NCBI GenBank assembly: GCA_000711775.1
Contig: ARYC01001407.1
Coordinates: 1-64,000 of the forward strand
Length of the DNA: 64,000 nt
Origin: Oxytricha trifallax
Taxonomy: Eukaryota > Ciliophora > Spirotrichea > Sporadotrichida > Oxytrichidae
Direction: 5' to 3'
The notes under the pieces were generated by a model. It ran no database searches, was not told the origin of the DNA, and saw only the letters and a program-made list of their open reading frames with translations. Positions 1 to 12,543 of this stretch are shown in pieces. The position numbers were made by a program, and so were the translations under genes. Within the stretch, counting starts at the first letter, position 1. Every line of letters begins with the position of its first letter.

Positions 1-655
1 AATTCACAGTAACTGATGAGACAACTATAGATGAAGTGAAAATTACATAAAATATAAGAATTTATTAAATAAAACAATTGAATTCACAGAAACTGATGAG
101 ACAACTATAGATGAAGAGAAAATTACAAAAAATATAAGAATTTATTATATAAAATCAATTGAATTCACAGAAATTGATGAGACGACTATAGATGAAGAGA
201 AAATTACAAAAAATATAAGAATTTATTATATAAAACAATTGAATTCACAGTAATTGATGAGACGACTATAGATGAAGAGAAAATTACAAAAAATATAAGA
301 ATTTATTATATAAAACAATTGAATTCACAGAAATTGATGAGACGACTATAGATGAAGAGAAAATTACAAAAAATATAAGAATTTATTATATAAAACAATT
401 GAATTCACAGTAATTGATGAGACGACTATAGATGAAGTGAAAATTACATAAAATATAAGAATTTATTATATAAAATCAATTGAATTCACAGTAATTGATG
501 AGACCACTATAGATGAAGAGAAAATTATAGAAAATATAAGAATTTATTATATAAAATCAATTAATTCACAGTAATTGATGAGACGACTATAGATGAAGAG
601 AAAATTACAAAAAATATAAGAATTTATTATATAAAACAATTGAATTCACAGTAAC
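1..655. repeat. Tandem array of 80/81-bp repeats
   Basis: The element starting AATTCACAG recurs at 1, 81, 162, 242, 322, 402, 483, 563 and 643, giving eight full units and the start of a ninth. Units differ by a few substitutions and 1-bp indels. Each contains in-frame TGA in several frames (…GATGAGAC…), so it does not look coding. The array is cut by the window start, so its true length is unknown. Confidence 0.95.
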
Positions 656-2057
656 TTATGCAAGTTCCATTCTAAATAGAGCTTAAATCTTTATCACAGC
701 TGAGTTTAAACTTATTAAAAGCTCATAGTCTTATTATATAGCATTTATCTAATGTCTTTAGTTTTAATTAGTAAAATAAGAAGAGCTGGTTTTGTTTTGA
801 GTTGATTGTCGAGTTTGTAAATTATAGGAGTTTGTACTAAGCCTTATTTGTAGTCCTCATTTTTATTTTAAATTTAAAAATTTTATTAGGAATTTCTTTA
901 TATTCCTTTCATTCTAAATTTGAACAATATTTATATTTAAATTCAAAATATGTTGTCAGTATGATGCCAATTTAAAACTATTGAAGAAGTTTGTATGAAT
1001 GTTAATAAACGTGTACATGAGAAATCAAAATTTAGAGAAGTTAATTTAGACCAAAGACTAAATACAAATTTAAATAAATATTACTAATTCATATAAACTC
1101 CTATCAAGTTAGATAAAATTAATTATTATACTGTGCTATACGTCAACTTAATTAAATAAACTTTTATTTGATAAAATAATGTTAAGAATAGTAAATCTTA
1201 CTTTTAAATAAATTAAATAACTTCACAATTCAGCTGGATTGCCAAAATTGCAACAACAAAGCTGCCTTAAATCCGGAAACTAATTTTCATCAAACTAAAA
1301 TGAAGTACGAGACATACGGACGTAAGATAGCCAAGAATTCCAAATAAATGAGGAATCTACCCTAGTGATTTACAAGATTCCTGATAAAATTGCTAGAATT
1401 CTATAGCTATAATAAGATTAAAAGTTAGATCTCAATCTTCAACTCTATAATGAGATTTTAAATAATATTAAATTTGGATACTCTTAATGTAAGAGAATCA
1501 AATCCATTCTTATCAAAGATTCTATTTAAAACTTACATAAGATTCAATTATTGCTAGTATTTTATAGTCTAATTAGCATTCATAGTTTGTATTTATTTAA
1601 GAAATATAATTAAATTAGAATTATTTATAAATAAGTAAAGATTATTACGCTATTCTAGGAGTTTCAAACTAAGCCACAGAACTTGTGAACTCATTGCAAA
1701 ACCACTCACAATAATTTCATTTTTACTACTATTTATTGGGATTTATAAAGCCAAAACTTAAATTATTTGTATTATAACTTTAATCATTTCAAGAATATTT
1801 ATGATGTATGTATGCATATTAACTTCTTTTAAATCAATCAAACCTTTAACCTTTTTTCTTAAGCATATTATATGACTTCTAAAATAATTTATTTGCTCAA
1901 GTATCCATGCTTTCTTTTTTTTGCTTTTGATGGAAAAACTATATCTTTAATTCTTGAAATTCTTTTTTTTAAAAAATTAGAAGCAGCAAACTTGAATGAA
2001 ACTTATGAAAATATTAACGATTAATAAATTTAAAATTGGAAATATAAGGGGAAGGAA
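656..2057. other. AT-rich spacer with one possible orphan exon
   Basis: Mostly AT-rich sequence with no recognisable gene. A short stretch at about 1218-1400 (plus) reads as coding-like, Ser/Gln/Asn-rich peptide (for example LPKLQQQSCLKSGN) before turning AT-rich again. It could be an isolated gene segment (MDS) or exon. I see no start, partner or domain. Confidence 0.4.
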
Positions 2058-3079
2058 ATGTTATATCTAAAGCCTGAGATTGCAAAGAATTTCAGAGTAC
2101 TTGCACTGACCTATCATCCAAAAAAGAACAAGGATCAAATGGCTCACTCTTATTATATTTTTACTTAAGTCTGTGAAGCATATGAAGTTCTTAGCAATCG
2201 TAAGTCAAATCTTTCTATAAATATTTATTGATTATAGCCAAAATTAGAGAAATATACGATCGTTATGGAGAGCAAATGTTAAAGGATGGCATTCCAGAGT
2301 CAAAAACAGGATTTAAGGGAGGCTATAGATTTAGTGGAAACACTCTTGAGATATTTGAGAAATTCTTTGGAACCAGTAATCCATTTACAATTGCTTTAGA
2401 TGGTAAAAATTCATTATATTTTAATTTGATTTATTTTGATAACTGAAATGCTTTGACTTTAATTGAGCAGTTTTAACAGAGATATCAAAAACTCTTCACA
2501 AAAAGATTCCAAGAATTAAGAGTTGAAGTGGAATGCACACCTGAAGAGTTGTTTTTTGGTTGCAAAAAAGAAATTCTTATTGAGAGACTGGTTCTTATGG
2601 AAGACTAGACAAGCGAAAAAATAAGTGTTGTCAGCAAAGACATAAACATAAAGCCAGGAATGGGAAAGCATAATGAATTGAGATTCCCAAGAGAAGGACA
2701 CCAAAGATATGCTCATGAGCAAAGTGACTTGGTCATCACTCTTATTGAAACCCCTCATCCCTTGTTCAAGAGAAGTGGTGATGATTTGATTTATCATCAT
2801 AAAATCTCACTTCTCGATAGTTTGCTCTCAACTCCAATTCATTTTACGACGATTGATAACGAAAAGATTGAAATTGCAGTAGATGAAGTAATTAGTGCGA
2901 CAACAGTAAAAATAATCGAGGGCAAAGGCATGCCAATTTTAAATAATGATCCACTTGGACCATTAAAGTTGAACTACCAAAGGGGAAATTTAATTGTTAA
3001 ATTCGATATAGAGTTCCCTTAACACCTGAGTGAAGCATAAAAAAAAGAACTTATAAGTGTTTTAAATGAAGATTAATGA
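2058..3079 (+). CDS. DnaJ homologue of the DNAJB13 / radial spoke protein 16 type
   Basis: A type II J-protein. The J-domain part reads FRVLALTYHPKKNKDQ then EAYEVLSN. After a 28-nt intron (2210-2237) the frame continues PKIREIYDRYGEQMLKDGIP and GYRFSGNTLEIFEKFFGTSNPF, closely following DNAJB13, where HPD is likewise altered (HPK here). A second intron starts near 2403 and ends near 2470. The C-terminal substrate-binding domain follows (VEVECTPEELFFGCKK, LRFPREGHQ). The frame crosses one TAA as Gln near its end and stops at TGA. In other ciliates RSP16 is an axonemal radial-spoke protein; the role here is inferred. Helix I of the J domain is not clear, so the true start may lie upstream of the ATG I used. 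Confidence 0.82.
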
Positions 3080-3166
3080 TTAATTATCTTAAATTTTTGC
3101 AAAATTAAACTCATGATAAGATAAATGAGTTTCTTTATAAAATATTAATTACAATAATTTGGAGTA

Positions 3167-4577
3167 ATGAAATCCCATAAGCTAATTATAACTATTTCTA
3201 TATTTTTAGTAGTTGTTTCGGCTTTTGCTTTTGAATGCCCTGATTTGACTTGCGCATTTAACTTTTCTGATGGTACATGCTTTATTCATAGTGGCGATCA
3301 TCCAGTATCAAAAATTGAATTTTATTCTTGCTAGTCTCATTAAAGATGTAATATAAGGATGTTAAATTTCTTTTTTTTATTGTATTTATATTTTTTTCTA
3401 AATATCTAATATTATTATTTTTTGTAAAAATAGTATAATGAATTTTCTAAATAAAGTAGGACATTATTTAATATATCTTATTATACATATTTTATTGTAT
3501 TATATTAAATATATATCAAATTTTAAATTGAACTATATTCAGAACATTTAATAAACATTTTTTCTCATTTTAGTGAAAAAAACCTAAAGATTAGAATCAT
3601 AAGACTTCAATTTCAATAATATATTTTAAAAATCCAAGATAAAAAATGACGACCTCTCATCTTTAAATTTTTTTACCCTTAACATAAATAATGGAAACTA
3701 TGCTTGGTACGATACTTAATTATAAAAATATTCCTCTGGCTCCTCATCACTTTCATCTATCCCTAACAAATACACCACAGCTTACTGTGTAAATGTCGAT
3801 GTTTACAGATAAAACTTGAATAACGGTAGAAAATGTAAGGAAGATTATGAATGCAAATCGAGTTACTGCAAATTTGGTTTCTGCAGAGGTTAAGCTTAAG
3901 GCTAGTCTTGTGCTTCAAATGAGGATTGTGACAGTGAATTGAGATGCACGGCTATCTCAGTATAGCCATATAATAGTGTTTGCCAGCCACTAGGCTTACA
4001 TGGGGGTTCATGCACAAGTGATTATGACTGTCATCCTAAAACATTTTGTTGGTACAAGTATTCTTCAAGTGTAGTGTCAGGGAATAAGATTTGCTTGGAG
4101 AAATATAGTTAAGAAGTCGGAGTAACCTTTGGTTGGAGTAACATTTATGGAAATGGACTTTAAGATGCTATTTATAATGGTCAATTTTGTAAATCTGGGT
4201 GGGCTTTAAACTCAGATGGAGGAACAACTTCAAAATATGTTGAGATTTAATAGATTTCTATGGATATCTACTGTAACTAGACATCACCATATGCCTGCAT
4301 AGCCACTTTAAATAATAACTACTGCAAATATTATATCACAGGTGTTGATTACTTCTAGGGACTCTGTGAATGTGCTCTAGATAATTCTACTGGCTATTGT
4401 CCCAGGCCAGGTTAAGCAGAAACATATTCCTACATAAAATACATAAAAATAGTAAACGAGAACTCAAGATGTCACACTTTAGACAGAGATAACATGGAAG
4501 CGTAAATGGAATGTAGAATGTGGAATTGGTAACAACGAAGATTTTAAGTAGGCAGTGAATTGGAAAATGAAGTTTGA
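3167..4577 (+). CDS. Secreted cysteine-rich protein
   Basis: The start codon opens a clear signal peptide (MKSHKLIITISIFLVVVSAF) followed by FECPDLTCAF. An intron, or intron plus IES, at 3348-3573 (GTAATATAAG…TTTTAG) joins in phase to a Ser/Asn-rich stretch. A long Cys-rich region then contains patterns such as CKEDYECKSSYCKFGFC and CASNEDCDSELRC, which resemble small disulphide-bonded repeats. Many TAA/TAG codons are read as Gln; the only TGA ends the frame. No transmembrane segment is obvious after the signal peptide, so secretion or surface attachment is inferred. I do not recognise a named family. Confidence 0.75.
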
Positions 4578-4754
4578 GAAGTGGTGACTACATATTCAGT
4601 TGCATGTAAAAGAATTTTCCAACTAGCTATGACAATATTATAAAGAGTCTAAGTAGTATGGGAAATATCTTAAGTTTAAGCTTGATTTTTTAAATTATGC
4701 TTGGTATGTTTATTATAATGTATAATTGATTTAATTATTAACATAACAGATAAA

Positions 4755-7200
4755 ATGTCAATAATACCTCCTCCTTTAATTTAATTACCAATAGAAATTA
4801 ACTTACCAGAAAGGTAATTACCTAAAATTAGTGCCTTTAATGTGAAATCAAGAGGACGGAATAGCATTATCAATATAAGGAAACAAAGTTTCTTTGGTTA
4901 GCCCGATGATAACCTAGGAGATTTGACAAATAGAAACTCTCAACAGTTAGTTTTATTCTTGAAATATTAATACTTTTAAGGCATTCAGAAAATCATGATA
5001 TAGCAGAGATAGATGCGAATAAGTCTTAAAACCCTATTAGCGAGAGAACATTAAAATCTAATGAAACAATTAGATGGCTAAAAAAGAGATATTAAAATAC
5101 TGCTAAAACAGAGACACTTCAAACAATTGTTGAAGCCAAAAGAAAACAAGATATATAGTAAATATTTAAGAGATTTGACGAGGATTAATCTGGGTTGCTA
5201 GAGCTTGACGAAATAAATCAGCTTTTCATTTCAAATGGCATAAATCTTGGGAAAACAAACACCAAAGAGTTTTTTAAACTGCTAGATGCCGATAATTCAG
5301 GGAGGCTAAGTGTTCAGGAATTCAAGGAGTTTTTATTTAATAATTAATGCTAGGATTGTAAGGATGATATAATTTCTTAACTTGAATGGTTTTTAACTTT
5401 TTTACTTTTTAGAGTTTAGGCAGATAATGAGAAATGTGCGAAAGGACCTTTAACAATAAATAATAAAAGCTAAAACTGCAGAAGATTTGCTTGACTGTAC
5501 TTATGGATCTTATTTACCTTTTGCTTTTGAAGATATGCTTCAACATTTACATAAACTTTCAAAGAGGCGACAAATCCTTGATTAGATTTCAGATCCAGAA
5601 ATCGTCAATCAAAAAGAAATTGCGAAGAAGGATCTTGTTTAATTTCTAAGATTATTTAGGGAATGCAAAGGAAATAGCAAGCCTAACTTCTTAAAACTCA
5701 TATTGAGAACTAAATTGAGAAACCCCTATAGTACTAAAAACAAAAACAAGCTTGAACCATAAATTTTTTCAAGCAATTTATTTTATTTTTTAAATTAAGT
5801 AGAGTGACTTTAAAGAATTCATCATTTATCGGTAAGAAGTTTTAGATTAACATTTTAATGAGCCTTTCAGTCCATATGGAGCATTTTCTGCGAGTCAAAA
5901 CATTATCCATGAAAACGAGGAAGAACATAACTTAGATGCAAAATTATAATATTTTATTTATAATCCAGTAATTTAGGCGACAATACTCATTCAATAAATC
6001 AAGCTAATTCTGTTTCAATGGTAACATCCCCTCACTCAGCAGCGTTGCCAAGTACTAAAAGCAAGAACTATAATTTTTCATCTTAGGCATAATAGAAGTT
6101 TAAAATGTTTCCGCATTTGAAGTAAATCTAACAAAAAGAAGTTAAGTAAAAGAGAGATGAATTAATTAAACAATTGGACCCTGAAGATCAAGTTTAGCAT
6201 ATAGTATAATTGGCAAAATAAATTAAGTATATTAATGTATAATTATATTAAATAGGAGGTAAAACTGAAGCAAAGAGGCTTATAGATAGAATAAGTTAAT
6301 CTCAAAGAGTGAGCCCTGTAAAACCTCAGAAAATTAAAACTCTCCCCATTTTAAATCTGGGTTCTAAATTAGACGTTCCTTAAATCCCATAATTTTTGTT
6401 AGCTAGAAATTCTATTAATGATGATAGTCTTAGCAATGATTTAGAAAAGCCTCTTATGACATTAAAAAACGAAAGTATAGATATAAGATATAATAACTTT
6501 GAAATTCTATCTTGCAATCCAAAACGTTAAAGACTAAAAAGAAGCATTTTCTTTTCAATGAGAAAGTTAACGCCAAGAGAGTAGATGAAAATCGAAAATA
6601 GAAAACTTTCACAGATTCTAATAAGATTAGATTTAATCTGAGAGACTGCAGAGTATCTCAGAAAGTATGGATAGATAATTATCTATTTAACTATAATTAT
6701 TAAAGCCAATAATCAAAACTTAGCTAGCCATTTCTCATACAATATTCAAAATTAAAAAAGTGCCAGACTTAACCTACAATAAAAATCTCTGAGTAGTACG
6801 TAACCTTCGAGTTGCATGTTTACATAGCCCAGAAAATCTATTTTCAATTAAGAATCTAATAACCAGATAAAACCAAGAATACACTATATTAGACAATTAT
6901 AAAATGATTTAAGTCAAACATTCAATAAAATGAATTTATAAAGTGACAGAAACATAGATATGAATAAAAGTTAAGTTCACTTTAAAGTCTAAGCTTAATT
7001 GCACAGCTAGAATAGGTGATACGCAAACTAAGTCAATTAAAAATTGTGGAATAAAGTATGATACTTTGTAAAAGTTTTCTATAAAGTCATATAAAACATC
7101 TCCTAGGAAAGATAGTTAAAGATATGAGAAAAATCCATTGACAAATTTAAGGCTTTTGTAGAGAGCTTAATAAAGGAATTAAGAAGTTGTTAACGATTGA
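4755..7200 (+). CDS. EF-hand protein with a long low-complexity tail
   Basis: The N-terminal part is basic (MSIIPPPLIQLPIEINLPER). Two EF-hand loops follow: FDEDQSGLLELDEI and LDADNSGRLSVQEF, with Asp/Asn/Ser at the expected calcium-binding positions. Introns with GTAAGG…TTTAG lie near 5359-5412, and others near 4945 and 5785. After an Arg/Lys-rich helical region (LFRECKGN) the rest is Ser/Gln/Lys-rich without a known domain. Frame changes near 6530 (A5 run) and around 6900-6980 could be introns or indels, so the last 600 bp are uncertain. The likely role is as a calcium sensor; the specific function is unknown. Confidence 0.65.
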
Positions 7201-7332
7201 TATAAGATATTAATTAATAATTAAGTTGCTTGATTTTATTGAATAATAAAATTATTTTCCAAGATTCTAATCAATTCAAGAAGAATCAAAAAGTCTTAAA
7301 AAATTAATAAATCACGCATTTTGATTGAATCT

Positions 7333-8306
7333 TCACTCATCTAAATCATTGACCATGTTTTTAATTTGATCAACATTGCCATCTGAAGCATATTTTTTCA
7401 TTAGAAGTTCCTTCTTTTTATCCGCTAATTTTTTCAATAGATCCTCCTTTGTTCTAGCTTATTAAGCTTACTAACCCTTCATATTATCCATCAATTTAGA
7501 TTATTGCTCCTCTTCAAGGTTCTAGTTTTGATCTCTTTCCTCATCATAACCCTTGAATTCTTCTTCGTCTATAATTCTTAAGTTTTTAGCCTTGGTCTGC
7601 TCTGAGAGATTTAATATGTTCAATTTCAGCGAATGAAGCTACTTGAATTTATCAATATTGACTTTCTCTTGCTATGTTTTTTGGGATTCTTCACCAACTC
7701 CAAACTAAGCATTTGTTTCTTCAGTCTTTTGTCTCTTCTATGACTATGATTCCAGATTTTTTGCTATATTATTTCTTCGTACTCTTGCTCTTTTCTTTCA
7801 AGTTCTGTATCCTTTACATAACCCAAGTAGCTGTAGGTCACTCTCTTATAAAGATCAACTCTACTTATTTTAGGAGCAAAATGCGTCTCTTTTTGAAATA
7901 GTTCCCTGACTTTTGGTAAATTTTTTGCAGCACCGAAGTAACCATAACCATCAGCCCCAGGTAGCTCTGATCCTTCAGTATCAAGAAGCTTATTTGCTTG
8001 CAATCTATAGTCTGGTCCATCAAGATCTCTGATTCTCTTCTCCCATTTTTCTTTCTCCTTAATCAGTTTATTGATCTCATCATTTAGATCTCTGATACGA
8101 AATTCTCCGAGAGTTGCATTTTAAATTTCAGAGACTTTCCTGACAAGCTCTCTCACAATACTTTATCGCCATTATTCGCAATTTGAAACAATGGTACAAT
8201 GTTAAGGGTTTTCAGGGCGTTTCTCTCTTTATTTTACGTTCAGAGAACGCTTCATTTTAACCCATCTATTAAGCATGGCCATAGCCTTCTCTTCATTACG
8301 TACCAT
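7333..8306 (-). CDS. ISY1: Pre-mRNA splicing factor ISY1 homologue
   Basis: The minus-strand ATG gives MVRNEEKAMAMLNRW, the characteristic ISY1 start. The conserved core follows (EIQNATLGEFRIRDLNDEIN, then LDGPDY) and GYGYFGAAKNLPKVRELFQK. The C-terminus KKKELLMKKYAS also matches the family. ISY1 is a component of the spliceosomal NineTeen-associated complex in the nucleus. The frame changes once, inside an A6 run at about 7767-7772; one extra A would join the two halves perfectly. This looks like an assembly or sequence indel rather than a dead gene. The gene is convergent with the EF-hand gene to its left. Confidence 0.9.
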
Positions 8307-8406
8307 TTTACTGAAATATTATAAAATAACAATTAAAGTTTATAATATATTTTTTGGAAAATATATTAAGAAATGTAATTAAACAATCAATAAACTAGAT
8401 TTAAAA

Positions 8407-10334
8407 TCAAATTTAATCAAGAAGAGATAACTTCTATTTTATGTCATCAATGTATTTATCTGAAACTTATACAACTCCAGAACCTGATTTGACGTCTGAA
8501 TCAATGAAACTGTTTCCGTTGAACTTGTTTTGACTCTCATCAAATGCTATCTATAGATCATTATCAATAAATTACTAGAGTCTAAAAGTATAGTCAATGA
8601 ACTAAAAGAATTTATTTTTATTATGATCATTGTTGAGGTTGTTCAAATTTGAGTCACCCCTCTATGTTGGTTGATTGCTGTTATAACCGAAGTTATTCAT
8701 GTTTAACTTGTTCTTAGTCATTCCTATTTGTGGTTACGATTGATTGTTTTAGCCTCCTATTTTAAGAGTTTTAAGCAAAATTTCTCCTTGAGATGCTATA
8801 ACACTTCCTCCTCCCTTGTTATAATTATTGGAAGGTTCAATATCTGAGATAAAGCCATTAGGTCCTGAAACTTAAGAATAAGGTTTACTCTTTTAAGAAA
8901 TCATGTCTTGAGAGATGTCTTGCTATCTTAAATTAACCTTTAATTTCTATTTCTCCTGGTAGTCTGCTGTCACGATTTATCTTTTTGCTTAATACTAACG
9001 ACTTATAAATCTAGATTTAAATAAATTGAAAGAACTTGAAGGTTCTGCTGGGTAAGCTCTTGATTATCTTACTGGATGTTTCATGTTTTATATTCTATAA
9101 TCTAGCTCTTCTCTCTTATTGTCTGATGGTTATGGTCCATAAATTTCCTTTACATATTTAGTATAGCTCTCAACTTTACCATGAAGCTTCTTTTTCTGTT
9201 CTTTTTGCAAATCTCTATTCTATTTAAATTCACGATCTTAATGAACGTATTCCTCATAGAACTTGGATTTATACTTTACTATGTCATTTTATGAAGAACT
9301 TGGCTAATCAAAACCTCCCCTATTTCGTTTATACTCATCAAGCTTTTCCCTTATAATTTCGTCATATTTTCTGTAGTGCCCTTCTATTTCTTCCCTAAAA
9401 TTACTTTTTGGGTAGTACTGTTACCTTATTTATTGCAATTTTTAAAGTCTCTCCTCTTCTTCTAATTATTGCTAATAACTGAATTACTACTCTTTTTCTT
9501 TATAAAGCTTAGAATTATGACTAATTTTTCTGGTTTCCTCTATCATGCGTTAATGAGATTGGTATCTTTTCTGAATACGATCTTAAATTCGTTTTTCAGT
9601 TTCCTCACGCTTTTTCTGTAAATCTAAATCTTTCTATTTTAATTCATATTCCAATTTTAATTGTCTATCTATGAAGTCTTGCTAAAACTGTATCTCAAGC
9701 CTTTTAGCTTTTTAAGCTTTTATCATTTCTCGCTATTTCTTTTCTTAATTTATTTTTTTTACAAATTGCATAGTCTCTTACTATCTCTCTTAAAACTCAT
9801 AGGGATCATAGTTCTTAATAGAATTAACTGTTATTAATTGCCTTTATTTTACGTCTGAGGACAGTTACCGCAAGTCAGCATTTTAATATTAACCATTTAA
9901 CTGATTTTGAGATTAATTTACTGATTATGGGCCTATAGCAACTATTGCATCCTGAAATTAGGCGAAGTTTTTAGGCTTAGCATGTTTAGGTGTGAAGTTC
10001 TATAAGAGATCTCTTAGCATTAGATTTTGTTTTACTTCACTGTTAACTGCCAATCCTTTTTAGCTTTAATTCTGGCAATATCAGCCTTTACTAAGGCTTA
10101 TCTCTCTTCCTCTAGATATTATTAAGGATTTTTTTGTCCAATTTGAAGCAGATCATAATCTATGTCATTAGTAGATTATTCATTCTTTTGATTCACTTCT
10201 AGTATCGCAAACTTAAAAAGATCTGGCTCTAAACTAGAAGTGAGTTACTTAAAGTAAAGTTGCTTATAAGAAAGAGCTTTAGATGGAGAGTGAACTGAAA
10301 CTTATAAATTATTCTTTGAGTCTGATTCTATCAT
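8407..10334 (-). CDS. Long coiled-coil protein, about 640 residues
   Basis: The frame opens MIESDSKNNLQVSVHSPSKA and has a central region extremely rich in Lys, Glu, Gln and Arg (QKKREETEKRIQDRIQKRYQ) that must form long helices. A more ordered block contains KVESYTKYVKEIYGPQPS. The tail is Ser/Asn/Gly-rich and ends LSLLDQI before TGA. A one-base frame change lies in an A5 run near 10050 and is repaired by adding one A. No motor or catalytic domain is seen. A cytoskeletal or ciliary structural role is plausible but not shown. Confidence 0.7.
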
Positions 10335-10535
10335 TGTTAAAATTATATAAATTAAAATTGATTTTTAATATAATTCTAAAACTAATTTTATTAGACATTA
10401 GAATTCAACATTTATAGATAAGTCAGATCAGATACTGATCGGTAAATCTTGTAAAATATTTGATTATAAACGTCTAAATTGTTGGTTCTTTAACCTTTAA
10501 ATTCCCACATTTTATAATTTTTTATAAAACATTCA

Positions 10536-12117
10536 AAACACAACCAAAAGCAAAAATTATTAAAGGCTCATCAAAGAAACAAAAAGAGGTACGAAATTCA
10601 TATAAAAATTAATTACTTCTTCATTAGGCTCAATACGAATACAAATAATTAAAAGACTGCGATCAATAGCACGAAGGGACATTCAACTTTTATGCAATTG
10701 TATTAGATGCTTAATTTCCTCATAGATCATTCAAAAGCGACAAGTACATTTGCTCAATAAAAATTGCAGATCCTTACCAACCAATCGATAAGGAAGGAGT
10801 TATGGAACATTGTACTATCGTCTTCTTCGCAAAGAGATTCGAGGACTTGCCCATCACATAAAGAGTTGGAGATATAATTAGAGTTCACAGAGCTTATGTT
10901 AGCACTTTTAAGGGAGTTAAGCAATTTACAGCTAATGTATTTTTCAATAGTAGCTGGGTGCTTTTCTCTCCACTTAACGCAAAGCAAGCATCTCAAGACA
11001 TTAATGAGGCATTGGCAAAGGTAGTGAACAAAAAATCATCTGAGAGGGAATTCTATCCATTCTCATTTTATGCAAAACAATTCAGCTTTAAAGCAAGTGA
11101 TAAGAAGACAATAAAATATTACAGAGACTGGTTAGCCAAGGCATTTGCCAAGAATCATATATTTTCAAGCAAATATATAACTCCTCTCGCAGATATTCCT
11201 AAAAAAGGTGGAAAGCAACCAGAGAATGAGAAATATTACGATTTTGACTTACAAGTAAGAGTAGTCTAAGTATTCAGACTCGATGATTATTCAAGTGAAA
11301 TGAGAGTTATTGATGATTCCAATTAAATATGGTTTTGCCAAATTTTGAACTTGAAATACAGATGGTTAAGAGAAGGATAAGTTTAAAAAAATTTTTTATG
11401 TTATTAGTTTTTAGAATTAGATCTGCCACTCTAGAACATCACGATAAATATGATAAGGTATTCGGCCTTAAAAACTATTCAAACATTCTTTCTTTGCCCT
11501 ATCCTTCTTTATTGGCAAAAGAAATGAAATATGATATGCACTAAGCTGAAAGAGATTTGGACAAGGCTCTCTTGACTTAAGATGAGAAGATAATGCATCC
11601 AGTTTTAGCTTCATCAATTTCGAATAAAAAGGTTCATAGCACTCCTTTAAGAACTCTCGAATAAATTATGACAGATGCCTAGCACTTATAGAAACAACCT
11701 CACAGAGTAAGACTTACAGTAGAAGCTATTAATCCTTCTCTTGATAAATTAAATCCCAAGCAACTTGTAATAATTCTTAACAAAAAGACCAATGAGTTGA
11801 AAGATGCTTCTAAGCAAAAGGGAGCTTTGTCAAAAGATGAGAAATATGTTATTCATATGCAACTTTATTGCCAGGACTACTCAAACTACTTGTCATATCA
11901 GTTTGTAAGAGTAGTTGTAGATGATTCAAGTGCCAAAGGATAGGGTATATTCAAAAACATTTTAGCTGAGGATCTCTTTAAGAAAAAAGAAGCTCAAGAT
12001 TATATCAAGAGTACATTAGTTAACCTATTAAAATTCAATGTCTGGCTTGATACTGTATTGGAAATTTCCGATGCTGGTTATCTTGTTCTAACTGAAACAC
12101 AAATTAATGAATATTGA
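10536..12117 (+). CDS. Telomere end-binding protein alpha (TEBP-alpha) paralogue
   Basis: A single-stranded telomeric DNA-binding OB-fold protein. The first OB fold reads FYAIVLDAQFPHRSFKSDKY, FFAKRFEDLPITQRVGDIIR and NVFFNSSWVLFSPLN, closely following Sterkiella/Oxytricha TEBP-alpha. The second OB fold (YYDFDLQVRVVQVFRLDDY, then IRSATLE) and the C-terminal domain (VIHMQLYCQDYSNYLSYQFV, ending ETQINEY) are also present. A 39-nt intron lies at 10589-10627. The frame changes near 11377-11410, either at a small intron or at an indel in an A7/T6 tract. No ATG is found at the 5' end, so the first coding segment is probably further upstream. Identity is clearly partial, so this is a paralogue rather than the classical alpha gene. 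It is colinear, whereas the classical germline alpha gene of Oxytricha species is scrambled. Confidence 0.9.
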
Positions 12118-12543
12118 AAAATATAAACATACTATAAATGCAACCTTAATTGAATTATCACATTTTAATCTCTTTATCATTTCAATTAATATCAATTATC
12201 TATCTAAATTTCGCAAGGATTTTAATTTTATTATAAAAATAAGTATATCAAAATTTTAACTGAATATTCCAATCTCCTTCCAAGCAAGTAATCGAATATT
12301 ATTTTCATTTAATAAACTATAAATTGAATTTTACAAAACCCTTATTATATATAAAAGAAAATCAAAATGTTACAAATAAATTTGGGACATAATTAAAATT
12401 TTTATACTTGCCATAAGAGAATATTTTTATAAAAAAATGAGTTTTTAATCATAAATATCAAATGAAGTGAGATTATTTTAACACCAAATATCTTCATGAT
12501 ATAATATTAAATATTTTATTTGCAAATTAAATCTTTACTAATT
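12118..12543. other. AT-rich spacer
   Basis: Non-coding AT-rich sequence between the TEBP-alpha paralogue and the gene interrupted by the TBE. I see no promoter or RNA element that I can name. Confidence 0.5.

Noticed and set aside
2516-2800. Minus-strand open frame opposite the DnaJ gene
   Set aside because: It is a shadow of the conserved plus-strand J-protein frame.
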